Below are positions 37,541 through 50,025 of a stretch of DNA of 64,000 bases, piece by piece. The number at the start of each line of letters is the position of its first letter. Within the stretch, counting starts at the first letter, position 1. The notes beneath the pieces are model-generated. The model was given only the letters and a program-made list of their open reading frames with translations. It was not told the origin of the DNA and did no database searches. This DNA is from Trogon surrucura (taxonomy: Eukaryota > Chordata > Aves > Trogoniformes > Trogonidae), in NCBI GenBank assembly GCA_020746105.1, contig CM036619.1, positions 12,624,238-12,688,237 of the forward strand, read 5' to 3'. The position numbers and the translations under genes were made by a program.

Positions 37541-39099
37541 ACAAATTTGAAAGTCACTTGTCCCTCTCTCCTGGGTGGGACGTGACATCTGTCGCTGCAC
37601 AGACTCCTCGGGCTCTGCAGACTGGGGATAGAAACGCATCTTAGAAGTGTGTCATTAGCCGTGTTGATGGCTTTTGAAGAGTGGAGTGGCCTCTCTGTAG
37701 TGGTCACCTTCAGATATGCCCCACACATCTTTCTGGTCCTTGTCCAGCCTCTTCTTTGCCTCAACTCCTGCAGGCTTAGACTGGGGCCTGAAAGACCTCA
37801 GGCTGTGATTTAGAGTTAACTAACTTAGTGTGGGATATTTCTGTCAGTAAACAAGCAGGAGCAGATTCCACCAATTTAGAATTGCTAAAACTGAATGTCC
37901 ACAGGAAAGTTTGAGAAAACATTTTTCTTCTTTCCCCACAGAGGTGTCCTAAAACCAAATAGGAACTAACGTAAACTTAACAGTCCCATTTTCACAAATA
38001 TAAAAAAAATCCTCTTCTGTGTTTGAATTCAGCTGAGGTGCTAATAAATCCTTCCACAGCATCAAAAACCAGCTCCAAACAACTGCATTTTAATGGGATA
38101 TTTCTGATTCTGATGAGAATCCACCAAAAAAATTTGGCACTCACAGTCCAACATTACAATATATTCTTCATAAAGGTATGCTATTCCTTTTAGCTCACTA
38201 TGCAGAGTAAAGTGATTATCTCCAAATTAAGAGTGTCTAAAGACAGTTAATGGTAAAGATGCCACAAACCTTCACAGGAGAAATACTGACAGTAGGTTTC
38301 ACTCCCCCTCACCATCTCCCCTCCTTCAGAACTCTCAAAAATAACATGAAATGTGAAGTACAACATCAAAATAATTCAAGGGTGATTTGCTGTTCCTAAA
38401 ATACCTGTAGCCACATAAAACACCACTTTATATATTAATGCCCACACTTGTGTCTGGCTGATGATGTATGTAAGCCAAAAGATATTTCTAAATCTGACTT
38501 GATGCTGCAGGCCAGAAGCATGAGTGGAGTGGGTCATCAGAGGAAGGTCCTGGTGTGCTGGTGGAGTTTCTTCTGTAAGATTCAATACCGAGACTTGAGT
38601 CGTGAGAATGGAAAGACACAAATGAATTGGGACAGTTAATGAATATAGGAAGAAGAGGAAAAAAGCTAATGGGGCATCCTGCATGGCTGTGAAGCTGAAT
38701 ATGAGAAATGTTCTATTAATGAAGATGACGGTGAAAAAAAGAAGTGCTCCAGGAAAGGAATAAACAAATGACACCCGGTTTAGGAAGTGTGGGTGGCAGG
38801 AAGAATGGTGACACCATTAGTCACAGATAAAAGAAGTGAGGGGACAGGTATGTTAAGAAAGATGCACTGAGTTCAGTCAGCAGCGCACTGCGTCTATGCT
38901 GTGGCATAGAACCAGTCAGTTAAAGAATCTTATTATATGTGGAGAGAAAATTGTCTTAATTTATGGACTTCAGAGGCTTTGAAAAAAAGAATTTTACTAT
39001 TGTTTACACATGAACAATAGAGTTATGTAGCAGGAACAGATGAAATTGGGATAAGGTCAAAGAAAAGAGAATATCAGTAAATATTACATTATATTATAC
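37541..39099. other. Intergenic sequence, nothing recognised
   Basis: No gene or clear repeat is seen. The 132-codon minus-strand frame at 38376-38774 is hydrophobic but matches nothing I know. Confidence 0.5.
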
Positions 39100-39890
39100 T
39101 ACAGAATAGAATAGAATAGAATAGAATAGAACTGAACTATTTCAGTTGAAGGGACCTAGTCCAATTGCCTGACCACTTCAGGGCTGACAAATTAAGCCAA
39201 AAGCCTCTTAAACACTGACCGGCCTGGGGCACTGACCACCTCTCTAGGGAGCCTCTTCCAGTGTGTGACCACCCTCTCAGTACAGAAATGCTTCTTAATG
39301 TCAAGTCTTAACCTCCCCGGATGCACCTTAGACCTGTTCCACACATCCTATCACTGGATCCCAGGGAGAAGAGCTCAGCACCTCCCTCTCCACTTCCCCT
39401 CCTCAGGAAGTTGAAGAGAGTGAAGAGGTACCCTCTCAGCCTCCTTTTCTTCAAACTACACAAACTCAAATGTCCTCAGCTGCTCCTCACAGGCTGTGCC
39501 TTCCAGACCTTTCACCAGCCTTGGTGTCCTCCCCTGGACACACTGAAGGACTTTCACATCCTTCTTAAACAGTGGAGTCAAAACCTGCACACAATATACT
39601 CAAGGTGAGGCTGCACCAATGCTGAATGCAGCGAGACAGTCACCTCACTGACTGGCCAGTCATGCTGTGTTTGATGGACCCCAGGACTGGGCTTACCCTT
39701 TTGGCTGCCAGGGCACACGGCTGGCTCCTACCAAGCTGCTACCAACCAGCACCCCCAGATCCCTTTCTGCAAGGCTGCTCCCAACCACCCCTCTCCCAAT
39801 TTATACTTGTGCCTGGCCTTACTCCATGCCAGGTGCACAGTCTGTCATTTGGACTTATATTTCATCCCATTAAAATTATACTGTGTCATA
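39100..39890 (-). repeat. Old CR1 LINE fragment with (GAATA)n tail
   Basis: On the minus strand the order of ORF2 C-terminal blocks is that of CR1, but many substitutions and indels break the frame. The tail is a run of GAATA units (39104-39129) instead of the usual ATTCTATG. It is the most diverged of the long CR1 copies here. Confidence 0.88.
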
Positions 39891-42800
39891 TCATTAATAT
39901 ATTTTTCCTGCTGGATGACACTGAATGAAACAGCTCAGCTGAAAAAAGCTAAATATTTAGGTACATGAGGATTTGGATATGGATATGAATATGGAAAATG
40001 GACATAAACCTTTATGTTTCAGGAGATGAGGAAGCCACTAAAGGCACATGGTTAAGAAGACATTTAGCTGTTTCAAATTGTTGCCTAGTATCTTTCTCAC
40101 TGATGTCAATCAGACATTGGCCAAAGTAATCAAGTATCTAACTGATATAGCCTAATTTGGTAGGATGATTCTCATGGGATCTAGAAACAAGTTTTTAAAT
40201 CCACATAACTGATTTTTCATTTAGTTGACATTCTTGCAAGTTTATCAAGGAAGGCAAACTTTCAAATTTGCTATTTTGAATGATTCAATGAAGAGCTAAA
40301 TATTTTAGTGGTCAAACATAGCTTTAATTTGAAATTAAAGAGAAATATAGAGACCAGCCAGTCTGGAAATAAAATTTTACAGACGGTTGTATCTGAGCTT
40401 GTGATTCTTTAGCTGTAGTGAAATGCCAGTATCAGTATGTAGAAGCATTTGCTCCCCACTAAATATGTAAATTTCTCCAACATCTGTGGAGGAAATGATC
40501 CTCAGAGCTTTGCAGTCTACAAGTCACCATCACATGACTATATAAAAATAACACAGTAGAAAATCTCTATTAAGAGTTAAGAGTACATGTTCTTTCTCTC
40601 CAAAATCTCTTTCATTTTTATCATAGGCATAATGAATGTCAGATAAAATAAACCCATTTTTAAAGTAAATGAGGGAAAAAGGAAAAGGAGAGTTTCCAAA
40701 CTTTCAGGAAGAAACCTGGCTGTGAGTGTTACTGTATGGCATGTTGTACCCTTTTTATAAGTGCTTGTAAATAAGTATTTTCTTTGGAGAGGGCTGACAG
40801 TTTTTAAGATCATGATTTTCTTGTACTGAAGGACACTTACAGAAGCTGCTTCTCCTTTGCCTGTATCTGTCCCAAGCTTGTATGGGATTGATTTTGTATA
40901 CTCCACAATGGAAACCATAAGAAACTAAAAAATGAATGAAATTATTAAAACTCATTCCCTTCTGTCACCCTTCTCCCAAGCCTTGGCTTTTTCTTGCTAG
41001 GCTCAGCTTGTGGGAGCTACCCTTAATCACCGCCAGTTTAACCTTGCCACAGTTTTGAGGAAAGCCTCCTGAGTTGGGTTGGATGGCTGCCTGGAGATGG
41101 GCTTTAGATCTAAATTTGCTACAGAATTCTTAGTAACCAGCTGAGAGGGGCTATTTCAGCAAAAAGCTAGAGTTCATATTGCTAATAAGATCATATTTAG
41201 TGTGCACAGAGAACTCCTGTATGGCTGTAACAAATCTGGCCCTTTCTAAGGCGCGTAGAGAAGACTTTATGATCATTGTCTCGAGAAGCATTTTAGTTGA
41301 TAAATATATAAATAGATAAAAGAAGATGTACATAGTGTATCAATATTCATTACCAACTTCATTGGTTTATATTGATACAGTTTCAAGCACACTTAAGTAA
41401 GCGGGAATATTTTGAAATTTGCCCAAAACATGATACAGTATGTTTGTTCTTAGCATCTGTATTTGTTTCTATGGAGGGGTGGTGGCTTCTAGCGGAATCT
41501 ATATAGGACTGCGGCAAAGCTGAGACTTTGGGGTAGACATAATTGCTACTATCAGTTTTTAAAAACCTAGTGCACACTGGGGAGATGTTTTCTCAGTTTT
41601 AAATTCAGCTGGAGCTATTGTGTAGACAAATCCTTAGGTGACTTGGAAATTTCTTCCTGAATTTTTTTAAAGCCATTTTTAGAAGGCTTTAAAGCCAGTT
41701 CAGGCTGCTTGGAACATGACCTACAGTGGGACTTCAATGGCTTTAAAAGCAGGATTAGCTGAAACACTTTCAAAACTAGCTTGAATTTTTCATATTACGG
41801 TAGATCTTCCAAGTAAGGTCTAACTTTTCTTCCTATCCTGTATGAGCATCTCTAGTGTTGGATTATGTAAAGGGATATGTGACTTTGCATGCCCATGTCC
41901 ATCTGTCCACTGGGGCCAGAATGGGCTGTACGCCCGTTTGTCAGATCACACTCCAAGGTCTGTCTGCATAATTAATGGTGATGCAAATCTGTAGCTGAGG
42001 GCTTTGGCTTCTGGAAGGCTCCCCGGCCTTGGGCACTGCTGGGTTATGACCCACAGCTGCAGAGCAGCTCACCTGTCCCACAGAAAAGCTGCACCTGGTA
42101 AAGAGATCTAAGATGCAGCTGGCAAACAGATCCCAGCACCTCGGGTGTGGGACCAGAAGACAGGAGAGTCGCTGTGGCTGTACAGCAGGCACTGGACCTA
42201 GAAGTGCCACAGCAGAGGATGATGAAGAGGGAATCAGGTGAGTAAGTCTTACAATGCAGTGTATGAAACTGGGCAGGTCTTAGATCAGTGATTCATTATT
42301 AGGTGTTTTCAATGCTTGTAAAATAAAGTGGAAGCACCTCCTTCCAGTGAGAATTAATTCACTGATGTTTATCTACCTCTTTACAAGTATAAAGTGCTAT
42401 TTAAATGTATTATTGGAATGGCAAGAGAAAAATTTACCCGTGAATCCTTGGTTGCTCTGTATTATGATCATCACTAGCATTTCGTGATGGCTTTGCTATC
42501 AAGGTTATTGCTAGGACAGTCGAAGCCAGACTTGTCAGGCATGAAGCTCTCTGAGTCAGGGCCTTATTCGCTCACAACATTTGTAGCAGCTGCAGCAAGG
42601 GCCTTATTCACTCACAACATTTGTAGCAGCTGCAGCAATCATACTTCTGCAGATAGCTTGAACCAGTAAGATAAATAAAAAAACAGTGCTTGTAATTGAA
42701 TCCTTATAGATGATTACATATTACATTCTCATGAAATATGTATGCTTTCCCATACTTCTACCCACAGAATTTTACCTATCTGGTATTAATTTTATACTTC

Positions 42801-43446
42801 CGTGTAACTAGATCCTTGTAGAATGTATTTTTATACACTAAGACAAGCTTTTTTCTTTCCTTCTTTTGATTGTAAAAGATTCCTACACAGGCTGTAATTT
42901 TTCTTTGTTAAATCTGCTATTAAGCAATTTTCTTCCTGATGTTATGCTGAGAATGCAATGGAAAAAAAAAGAGAAGTTTCAGTCAGATCTTCCAAAACAA
43001 GACAGAACACGCCCAGAGGTAAAGTGCATACACAAGTAGAATTCAAGACAAGTTCTGTAACATATTTTATACATAATTTCATATTCTATATGAGAAATGC
43101 AAATTTCTGGATGATCCTGGCCAATTGTTACACTTGCATACAGCTCTCTTAAGAGCTTGTGAAGATTTGATTTTTACTCGGATTCTTGGCCCTCAAATTT
43201 TCTTTTACAATAAGATGGTTTTATTGAAAAATAGCAGAGTAACAAAGGTTTTTAAAGGAGTAGACTTCGTTTCCTTGAATTGTACAGATGTTTTATGCTG
43301 TCAAAGAGGTTTAAAGGGGCCTCACCATAACAAAAAAAAAAAGTGTTTGATCTTGTTTTTTCCAAACATTAGCAGTATGTGTGGTAGAAGGTTAATCTCA
43401 GTGTTTAAGTCTTATATCTCCATTTAAGATGAAATGTGCTCAGAAA
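39891..43446. other. Intergenic sequence
   Basis: No gene is recognised. The 40-bp tandem duplication at 42558-42637 is the only structured feature I see. Confidence 0.5.
42558..42637. repeat. 40-bp tandem duplication, two copies
   Basis: Two adjacent 40-base units beginning AGGGCCTTATTC, with one mismatch (G at 42570, A at 42610). The near identity points to a recent slippage or duplication event. Confidence 0.95.
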
Positions 43447-43527
43447 TCATAGAATCATAGAATGTTAGGGATTGGAAGGGACCTCGAAAGATCATCAAGT
43501 CCAATCCCCCTCCCAGAGCAGGAATGC

Positions 43528-43980
43528 CTAGACTATGCTACACAGGAACGTGTCCAGGCAGGTCTTGAATGTCTCCAGAGAAGGAGACTCCACAGCCTCT
43601 CTGGGCAGCCTGTTCCAGTGTTCCGTCACCCTCACTGAGAAGAAGTTTCTTCTCGAGTTTAAGCAGAACCTCTTATGTTCCAGTTTCAGCCCATTACCCC
43701 TTGTCCTATCAGTGGTTGTCACCGAGAAGAGCCTGGCTCCATCCTCGTGACACTCACCCTTGATATATTTGTAGACATTAATGAGGTCACCCCTCAGCCT
43801 CCTCTTCTCCAAACTAAAGAGCCCCAGCTCCTTCAGTCTTTTCTCATAAGGGAGATGCTCCACTCCCTTAATCATCCTAGTTGCCCTGTGCTGGACTCTC
43901 TCCAGCAGTTCCCTGTCTTTCTTGAACTGAGGGGCCCAGAACTGGACACAGCATTCCAGATGGGGTCTCACCAGGGCAGA
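43528..43980 (-). pseudogene. C-terminal part of CR1 ORF2 beyond the in-frame stop
   Basis: It continues the ORF2 frame after the TAG at 43983-43981 and contains the CR1 tail motifs [23 protein letters not shown] and [14 protein letters not shown]. No ATG lies near its start, so it could only be made by readthrough of the stop. Confidence 0.85.
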
Positions 43981-46413
43981 CTAGAGGGGAAGGAGAACCT
44001 CTCTCGACCTACTAACCACCCCCCTTCTAATACACCCCAGGATGCCATTGGCCTTCCTGGCCACAAGGGCACAGTGCTGGCTCATGGTCATCCTGCTGTC
44101 CACCAAGACTCCCAGGTCCCTTTCCCCTACACTACTCTCTAATAAGTCATTCCCCAACTTATACTGGAACCTGGGGTTGTTCCTACCCAGATGCAAGACT
44201 CTACATTTACCCTTGTTATATTTCATTAAATTTTTCCCCGCCCAACGCTCCAGCCTGTCCAGGTCTCGCTGAATGGCAGCACAGCCTTCTGGTGTGTCAG
44301 CCACTCCTCCCAGCTTGGTGTCATCAGCAAACTTGCTGATAGTACTCTCTAGTCCCTCATCCAAGTCATCGATGAATATATTGAATAATACTGGTCCCAG
44401 TACCGACCCTTGAGGCACTCCACTGGATACAGGTCTCCAACCAGACTCCGCCCCATTGACCACAACTCTTTGGCTTCTTCCCCTTAGCCAGTTCACAGTC
44501 CACCTCACTACCCGAGAGTCTAGACCACACTTCCTCAGTTTAGCAGCAAGGATGCTGTGGGAGACTGTGTCAAATGCTTTACTGAAGTCAAGGTAGACCA
44601 CATCCGCTGCTCGGCCATCATCTATCCACCTTGTTATATCCTCGTAAAAGGCTATGAGGTTAGTCAAGCACGACTTCCCTTTGGTGAAGCCATGTTGACT
44701 GTCTCTAATGACCCTCTTATCCCTGATATGCCTTGAGATGGCACCAAGGATAAGTCGTTCCATCACTTTCCCAGGGATGGAGGTGAGGCTGACCAGTCTA
44801 TAGTTTCCCGGGTCCTCCTTCTTGCCCTTTTTGAAGACTGGAGTGACATTTGCTTCCCTCCAGTCCTCAGGCACCTCTCCCATCTCCCAAGACTTGGCAA
44901 AGATGATGGAGAGTGGTCTAGCAATGACATCAGCCAGCTCCCTCAGCACCTGTGGATGCATCCCGTCTGGACCCATGGATTTATGGATGTCCAGATTGCT
45001 TAATTGGTCCCTAACCCAGTCCTCATCAACTAAAGCAAACTCCTCCACTGCCCTGACTTCCTGTGGGGCCTCAGGGGAACGGGGCTCCTCAGGACAGCCT
45101 CCGGCAGAGTAGACAGAGGCAAAGAAGGCATTCAGTAACTCTGCCTTCTCTGTATCATGTGTCGCCAAGGCACCCATCTCATTCATCAGTGGGCCTACAT
45201 TGCCTCTGGTGTTAGTTTTATCTGCCACGTATTTGAAAAAACTCTTCCTGTTGTCCTTGACCCCTCTCGCCAGGTTCAATTCTAGGGAGGCCTTTGCTTT
45301 CCTAGTTGCCTCCCTACACCCTCGGACAACAGCCTTATACTCTTCCCAAGTGGCCAGCCCCGCCTTCCAAGATCTGTAAATTCTCCTCTTGCCCTTGAGC
45401 TTACCCAGCAGATCCCTGTTTAGCCACGCAGGTCTCCTGGCTCCCTTCCTTGACTTCCTATGTGTCGGGATGCCCTGATCTTGAGCACGGTAGAAGCAGT
45501 CCCTGAACGCTAACCAACTATCTTGGGCCCCTTTACCTTCAAACAGCCTTGCCCATGGGATTTTCTCTAGTAATTGCTTGAAAAATCCAAAGTTTGCCTT
45601 GGCAAAGTCCAGGGTTGCAATTCTGCTTGCTATTTTGTTTCTGCTACATGAGATCCTGAACTCCACCATTTCATGGTCACTGCAGCCAAGGCAGCCCTCA
45701 ACCTTTACTGCTTCAACCAGATCCTCCTTGTTAGCGAGGATGAGGTCCAGCAGTACTCCTCTCCTAGTCGGCTCCTCCACCGTTTGCATCGGAAAATTAT
45801 CATCGATGCACTGGAGGAACCTTCTGGACTGTGGCTGGCTGGCTGAGTTGTCCTTCCAGCAAATATCAGGGAAGTTAAAATCCCCCACGACAACCAGGGC
45901 CTGTGATTGTGAGACCGCTCTCAGTTGCCTGTAGAAGGCCTCATCAACTTCCTCACCCTGATCTGGTGGCCTGTAATAGACACCCACAACAGTATCTCTC
46001 CTGCCAGCCTGCCCCTTAATTCTAACCCATACACTCTCAACTTGCTCCTCATCCATGCCTGGATGGTATTCAAGACATTGTAGTTGCTCTTTCACGTAAA
46101 GAGCGACTCCACCACCTCGCCTGGCTGGCCTGTCTTTCCCGAAAAGGACATAGCCACCCATGACCACATTCCAGTCATGAGAGCTGTCCCACCATGTCTC
46201 TGTAATTGCCTCCAGATCATAATCTCCTGCCCGAACCCAGGTTTCTAGCTCCTCCTGCTTATTCCCCATGCTGCGTGCATTGGTGTATAAGCATTTCAGG
46301 GAGCAAGCTGAGCACACTGATCTCACCCTAGGGGGATGGAAGGCCATCCGGTCCTCATAATTTCTAGAGCACTGCCCCGCTGCAATCCCAGCTATAACCC
46401 CATCCCCCTTCAT
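43981..46413 (-). CDS. CR1 ORF2: endonuclease and reverse transcriptase, stop before the C-terminal tail
   Basis: 810 codons from the ATG at 46413. An apurinic-type endonuclease comes first, with the motifs [20 protein letters not shown] and [11 protein letters not shown] reverse transcriptase follows with [27 protein letters not shown] and FADDTKL (catalytic Asp pair at about 44314-44331). These two enzymes nick DNA and copy the element RNA at the nick. The frame ends at TAG (43983-43981), where the CR1 copy at 30.6 kb has a tyrosine codon. After it the same frame is open for about 150 more codons (to 43528) encoding the usual CR1 C-terminal region. All visible catalytic motifs are present, but the protein would lack its tail. 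Confidence 0.93.
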   Translation of the reverse strand: MKGDGVIAGIAAGQCSRNYEDRMAFHPPRVRSVCSACSLKCLYTNARSMGNKQEELETWVRAGDYDLEAITETWWDSSHDWNVVMGGYVLFGKDRPARRGGGVALYVKEQLQCLEYHPGMDEEQVESVWVRIKGQAGRRDTVVGVYYRPPDQGEEVDEAFYRQLRAVSQSQALVVVGDFNFPDICWKDNSASQPQSRRFLQCIDDNFPMQTVEEPTRRGVLLDLILANKEDLVEAVKVEGCLGCSDHEMVEFRISCSRNKIASRIATLDFAKANFGFFKQLLEKIPWARLFEGKGAQDSWLAFRDCFYRAQDQGIPTHRKSRKGARRPAWLNRDLLGKLKGKRRIYRSWKAGLATWEEYKAVVRGCREATRKAKASLELNLARGVKDNRKSFFKYVADKTNTRGNVGPLMNEMGALATHDTEKAELLNAFFASVYSAGGCPEEPRSPEAPQEVRAVEEFALVDEDWVRDQLSNLDIHKSMGPDGMHPQVLRELADVIARPLSIIFAKSWEMGEVPEDWREANVTPVFKKGKKEDPGNYRLVSLTSIPGKVMERLILGAISRHIRDKRVIRDSQHGFTKGKSCLTNLIAFYEDITRWIDDGRAADVVYLDFSKAFDTVSHSILAAKLRKCGLDSRVVRWTVNWLRGRSQRVVVNGAESGWRPVSSGVPQGSVLGPVLFNIFIDDLDEGLESTISKFADDTKLGGVADTPEGCAAIQRDLDRLERWAGKNLMKYNKGKCRVLHLGRNNPRFQYKLGNDLLESSVGERDLGVLVDSRMTMSQHCALVARKANGILGCIRRGVVSRSREVLLPL

Positions 46414-46415
46414 AT

Positions 46416-46905
46416 CTAGTTTAAAGAACGCTCTATGAGTCCCGCCAGCTCATGACCAAGGATCCTTTTTTCCCTTTGTGTCATTTGAACCCCAGCTTGT
46501 TTCAGTAGATCAGGTGCCCTGTAGATCTCCCCATGGTTAAAAAATCCAAAGCTAGACCGCTGGCACCACCCCTTTAGCCAAGTATTAATCTGCTGCACTT
46601 TGTCAAACCTTCCACTATTTTTCCTCATAATTGAAGGAATAGAGGCAAACACAACCTGTGCGCCTGATCCTTCTAGCATCCGCCCCAGTGCCCTAAAGTC
46701 CCTTTTGATTTCTTCTGGCCGTCTCTCTACTATCTCATCATTACCGATCTGCATAACCAAAAGCGGGTAATAGTCCATGGGTTTGAACAGACCAGGAAGC
46801 TTCTTGATAACATCCTTAACTCGGGCCCCAGGGAGGCAGCAGACTTCCCTGTGGGTCGGATCAGGGCGGCAGACAGGGTCCTCTGTTCCATTAAGATGTA
46901 AAGTT
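46416..46905 (-). pseudogene. CR1 ORF1, 5'-truncated, esterase-like C-terminal part
   Basis: An open frame enters from about 46905 with no start codon of its own and ends at TAG (46418-46416), two bases before the ORF2 ATG. The part from 46778 down reads MDYYPLLVMQIGNDEI, with FASIPS and NHGEIYRAPDLL further on. It fits the SGNH/esterase-type domain described at the C-terminus of CR1 ORF1. The upstream part includes REVCCLPGARVKDVIKKL. The N-terminal half is missing because of 5' truncation of the element. Confidence 0.75.
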
Positions 46906-49902
46906 TAATTATCTAGACAGTTTTGAAATTTGTCATTGTTCGTTCAAAACTCTTCTAGAAGCCTTAATTTACTAATTTGATTATAAATAATATCTACAAA
47001 TAGAGTTGTAAAGTCAAAATTTGCACATGTACTACCAGGTTACTTTGTAAGTACCTCTGAGATTCAAACTGAAGTACTTAAATTTCTGATGTTTCAGTTG
47101 TTATCTGCCCTTCAGATGTTCAATCGGTCGGTGTTCATGATTCTATGATTACTAGACTTAAGATATATTCTAAAAAAATCATCTCATATCCTGGTTTTAT
47201 GGGTTATTTGCTATGTTAAATAACAAAGTCGCAAATCTAAAGTTCATTCGTATCTGTGCCTGTGAAGTATTTTTTTTAAGAGAGCGTAGTAAGGTTATAG
47301 AATTGATTCTATGATTCTACGAATTGCAAAAAGGAAGAGGTGATATACACAATGAACGCAAGTAAACACACTGCATTTTTTTGTCATACATATTGAAGAG
47401 TTGCTTCTTTCTCCTTATATATTCACATAATTAGCTTGCATACAGGAGGCACAGAAATCTGTAAAAACTGTGTTGCAATGACTGATATTACCACCGCTAC
47501 ATTCCTGGTCATTTATTTCACTTGTAGCAATGCCAAAAGCAGAACTTTTGCTCTTGACTCCACTTGTATTTCTAGGTGGCACTGCAATCTCCAGTTTGGA
47601 AGCTGCTTCTCTTGAGATCACCGTATCTCTAATATGTCTGCAGATGAACATTTTGACTCTAAGTCAAGCGAGTTCCGCTCTGGAGGTGTCTGCATCCCTG
47701 TCTATACTGGGAGCCCAGACACACACAGACGCCTGCGCTGTAGATGCCACTATCGCTGTTAAAAAAGTTAGATGTCCAAATCCGAACTGGTTGCTCTAAT
47801 GTCTCTTTATAGTCTATGGAAATCTGAAGTTCAGGCAGTAAGGTCCAGGAGGGAAACTACGGATCAGCCAGACTAAGGAGATCGACAGAAAATACACAGG
47901 GGTAACACAGAGTCCAAACCATAAAACTGTGTTGCTGATCCAGATCACGTAGGCTTCTGGGAGTGAGAGGCGAACTTCCAAGAGGCAGCACAAAGCTGAA
48001 ATGCAAGAAACAGATGACCTAGCATGCCTGGCAGGGATCACTGAGGTCTAGGGAATACTGAAGCACAGTAATAAAACAAAATCGATAGCTTCTTGGATTA
48101 CATAGTTGTAAAGAAATCACGCAGAACAGGCTCTGGCTGTCCTTGCTATGGGCAAGCAGTCTTAAATGATGCGGGGCATTGTTGGGGGCAAAGTGTTTTC
48201 AGCACAAGATCTTTATCTCTTGTAGTTGCGCAGAAGTATGATGGTGGAATAAAACAAACAAAGAAAACCAGAAATGTAAACTTGCAGTGCATTTTCCTCT
48301 TAAAGCACCACTATAAACTGAATGGTTATGGAGTATTACACAGGGTGATAGAAGTGTCACAGCTCCACTGAGCCCACTTACCTTCAGGCACCTAAAAGTT
48401 TAGCTCAAACCCTCTGTTTGTTTACCAAATACAAATATCTAGCAAACATAAATACCCATAAAGACAACTTATTCCCTCCCCATCTGTTATTTCTTTTAAC
48501 AGAAGAAGAATCCCTGTATGTTGTGGAAGTATTCAAAGAAAACAAGACAATAAATCAATAAACATGTTTTCAGATGTAGCACCTTTTATGCCCTCATGCA
48601 TATTCTTTAGATGTATTCAACTCATATTTGAAAAGAAATTAATTCAAAGAGTCTTTGCTGCAGACTGAGAACAAAAGAGAGAAACCAGAGTACAATAATG
48701 GCCAACTGTGTTGGTAATAAATAAACTCAAGGCTGATGCGTCATTTTTCTTTAAAAAATTGAAAACAGTGAACAATTCAGCCACCCTCAACAGTGGCAAT
48801 CCTCTGTCTGAGAGAACATGGGTCACTGTATTCGGCACTATCTTCTTCCACAGGTTATCAATGTGCTGAAAAACTCAAAAGATATATAAGCAGTTTAAAA
48901 GCAAGGTAAATCCTTGGATTTCACAACTGAGATGCAGACGACTGGCAGCAAGCATTCTCCTTTATTACACAGGACTAGGGGCTCGTGTGTCCACTCTGGC
49001 AGCTTCCAAACAAATAGCTTAGTATGTGAAAGAGACCAGAAGCATTGGTTTTGACATTGTTCATGCAGCTTGTTGTCCCTCTTGTTCACAAATCTCATCT
49101 TTGACAGTGTTTGATATCTGACCTTTGCATGAATGTAAGAAACCCCACAATAGGTTATGTCTGGAATAACCTAATGTCCATATAAAATTTGGTTTCAGTC
49201 CTGACATGTAATGTTCAACCTCATTTCCAACTTTTTCACATTTAATTTTGACAACTATTCTGCTAAGTGTCTTTACATTGTTCTGATTCTTCTTTAGCTC
49301 AGAATGTTTTCTTAAAGAGCTTGCAGAGGACAGATTTCACACCGTGCACATTGTTCTACAGCAGCGCTCTCAGCAATAGCACAGGGAAAAAAAGAGAAAG
49401 GGTTGACTTCAAGAAAAAACAGGGAATGGAGTCAAGATACGCTGCCCAAAACCTCGTGCTTTGCTACAATGAATATCACCAGTTTTCTGCCCTTGCCTAT
49501 GAAAAATTAGAATTCCATCTGTTGGCTGCTTGCCCAGGCTGGTGTACCCAAATTTGGGGAAGAAAATCAGGTTCTTTCTTTTGTTAATTTAGAAAATATA
49601 TTAATAATTATTACAACTATCACCTAAAATACTAAACCAGACCAGATACTAACATGTGCAGAATATGTGCTACGGGATAAAATAAGTGCAGTAGACATAC
49701 CGTCCCTGTAACAGCTGGAATTCATCTGTTTCTTTGGGTCATTTTGAATTTAGTGCCAAGGCAAGACTTCATACCTTTCTCCTGGTAATACTGCTCTATT
49801 TACACAACTGGCAGAGCAAGAGCACTCTCAGGGAATGCTAAGAGTGAACCCTAAGTGACAGTGAAGTAGTGCATCAGTCTCTGCCTCTGCATCCATACAG
49901 CT
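46906..49902. other. Intergenic sequence
   Basis: No gene is recognised. Two isolated ATTCTATGATT strings (about 47140 and 47307) recall plus-strand CR1 tails, but no CR1 body precedes them. Confidence 0.5.
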
Positions 49903-50025
49903 ACATAGAATCATAGAATATTTTCGCTTGGAAAGGACTTTTAAAGATCATCTAGTCCAACTCCCCTGCAGTGAGCAGGGACATCTTCAACACGATCAGG
50001 TTGCTCAGAGACCAACCTGACCAAA
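49903..50025 (-). repeat. CR1 3' end fragment
   Basis: Read on the minus strand, this is a CR1 3' UTR (GGTTGGTCTCTGAGCAACC, then GGACTAGATGATCTTTAAAA) ending in the ATTCTATG tail. No coding part remains. Confidence 0.9.

Larger units (their letters stand above)
43447..46905 (-). mobile_element. Near-complete young CR1 LINE (CR1-J-like), about 3.5 kb
   Basis: On the minus strand it runs from within ORF1 (about 46905) through ORF2 to the 3' tail of ATTCTATG repeats. A full-length CR1 is about 4.5 kb, so only the 5' UTR and first part of ORF1 are missing. Its ORF1 stop and ORF2 start are two bases apart. It is the youngest-looking element in the window. Confidence 0.96.

Noticed and set aside
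46906-49902. Two ATTCTATGATT strings as CR1 insertions
   Set aside because: No CR1 3' UTR or coding sequence precedes them, so the tail motif alone is not enough.
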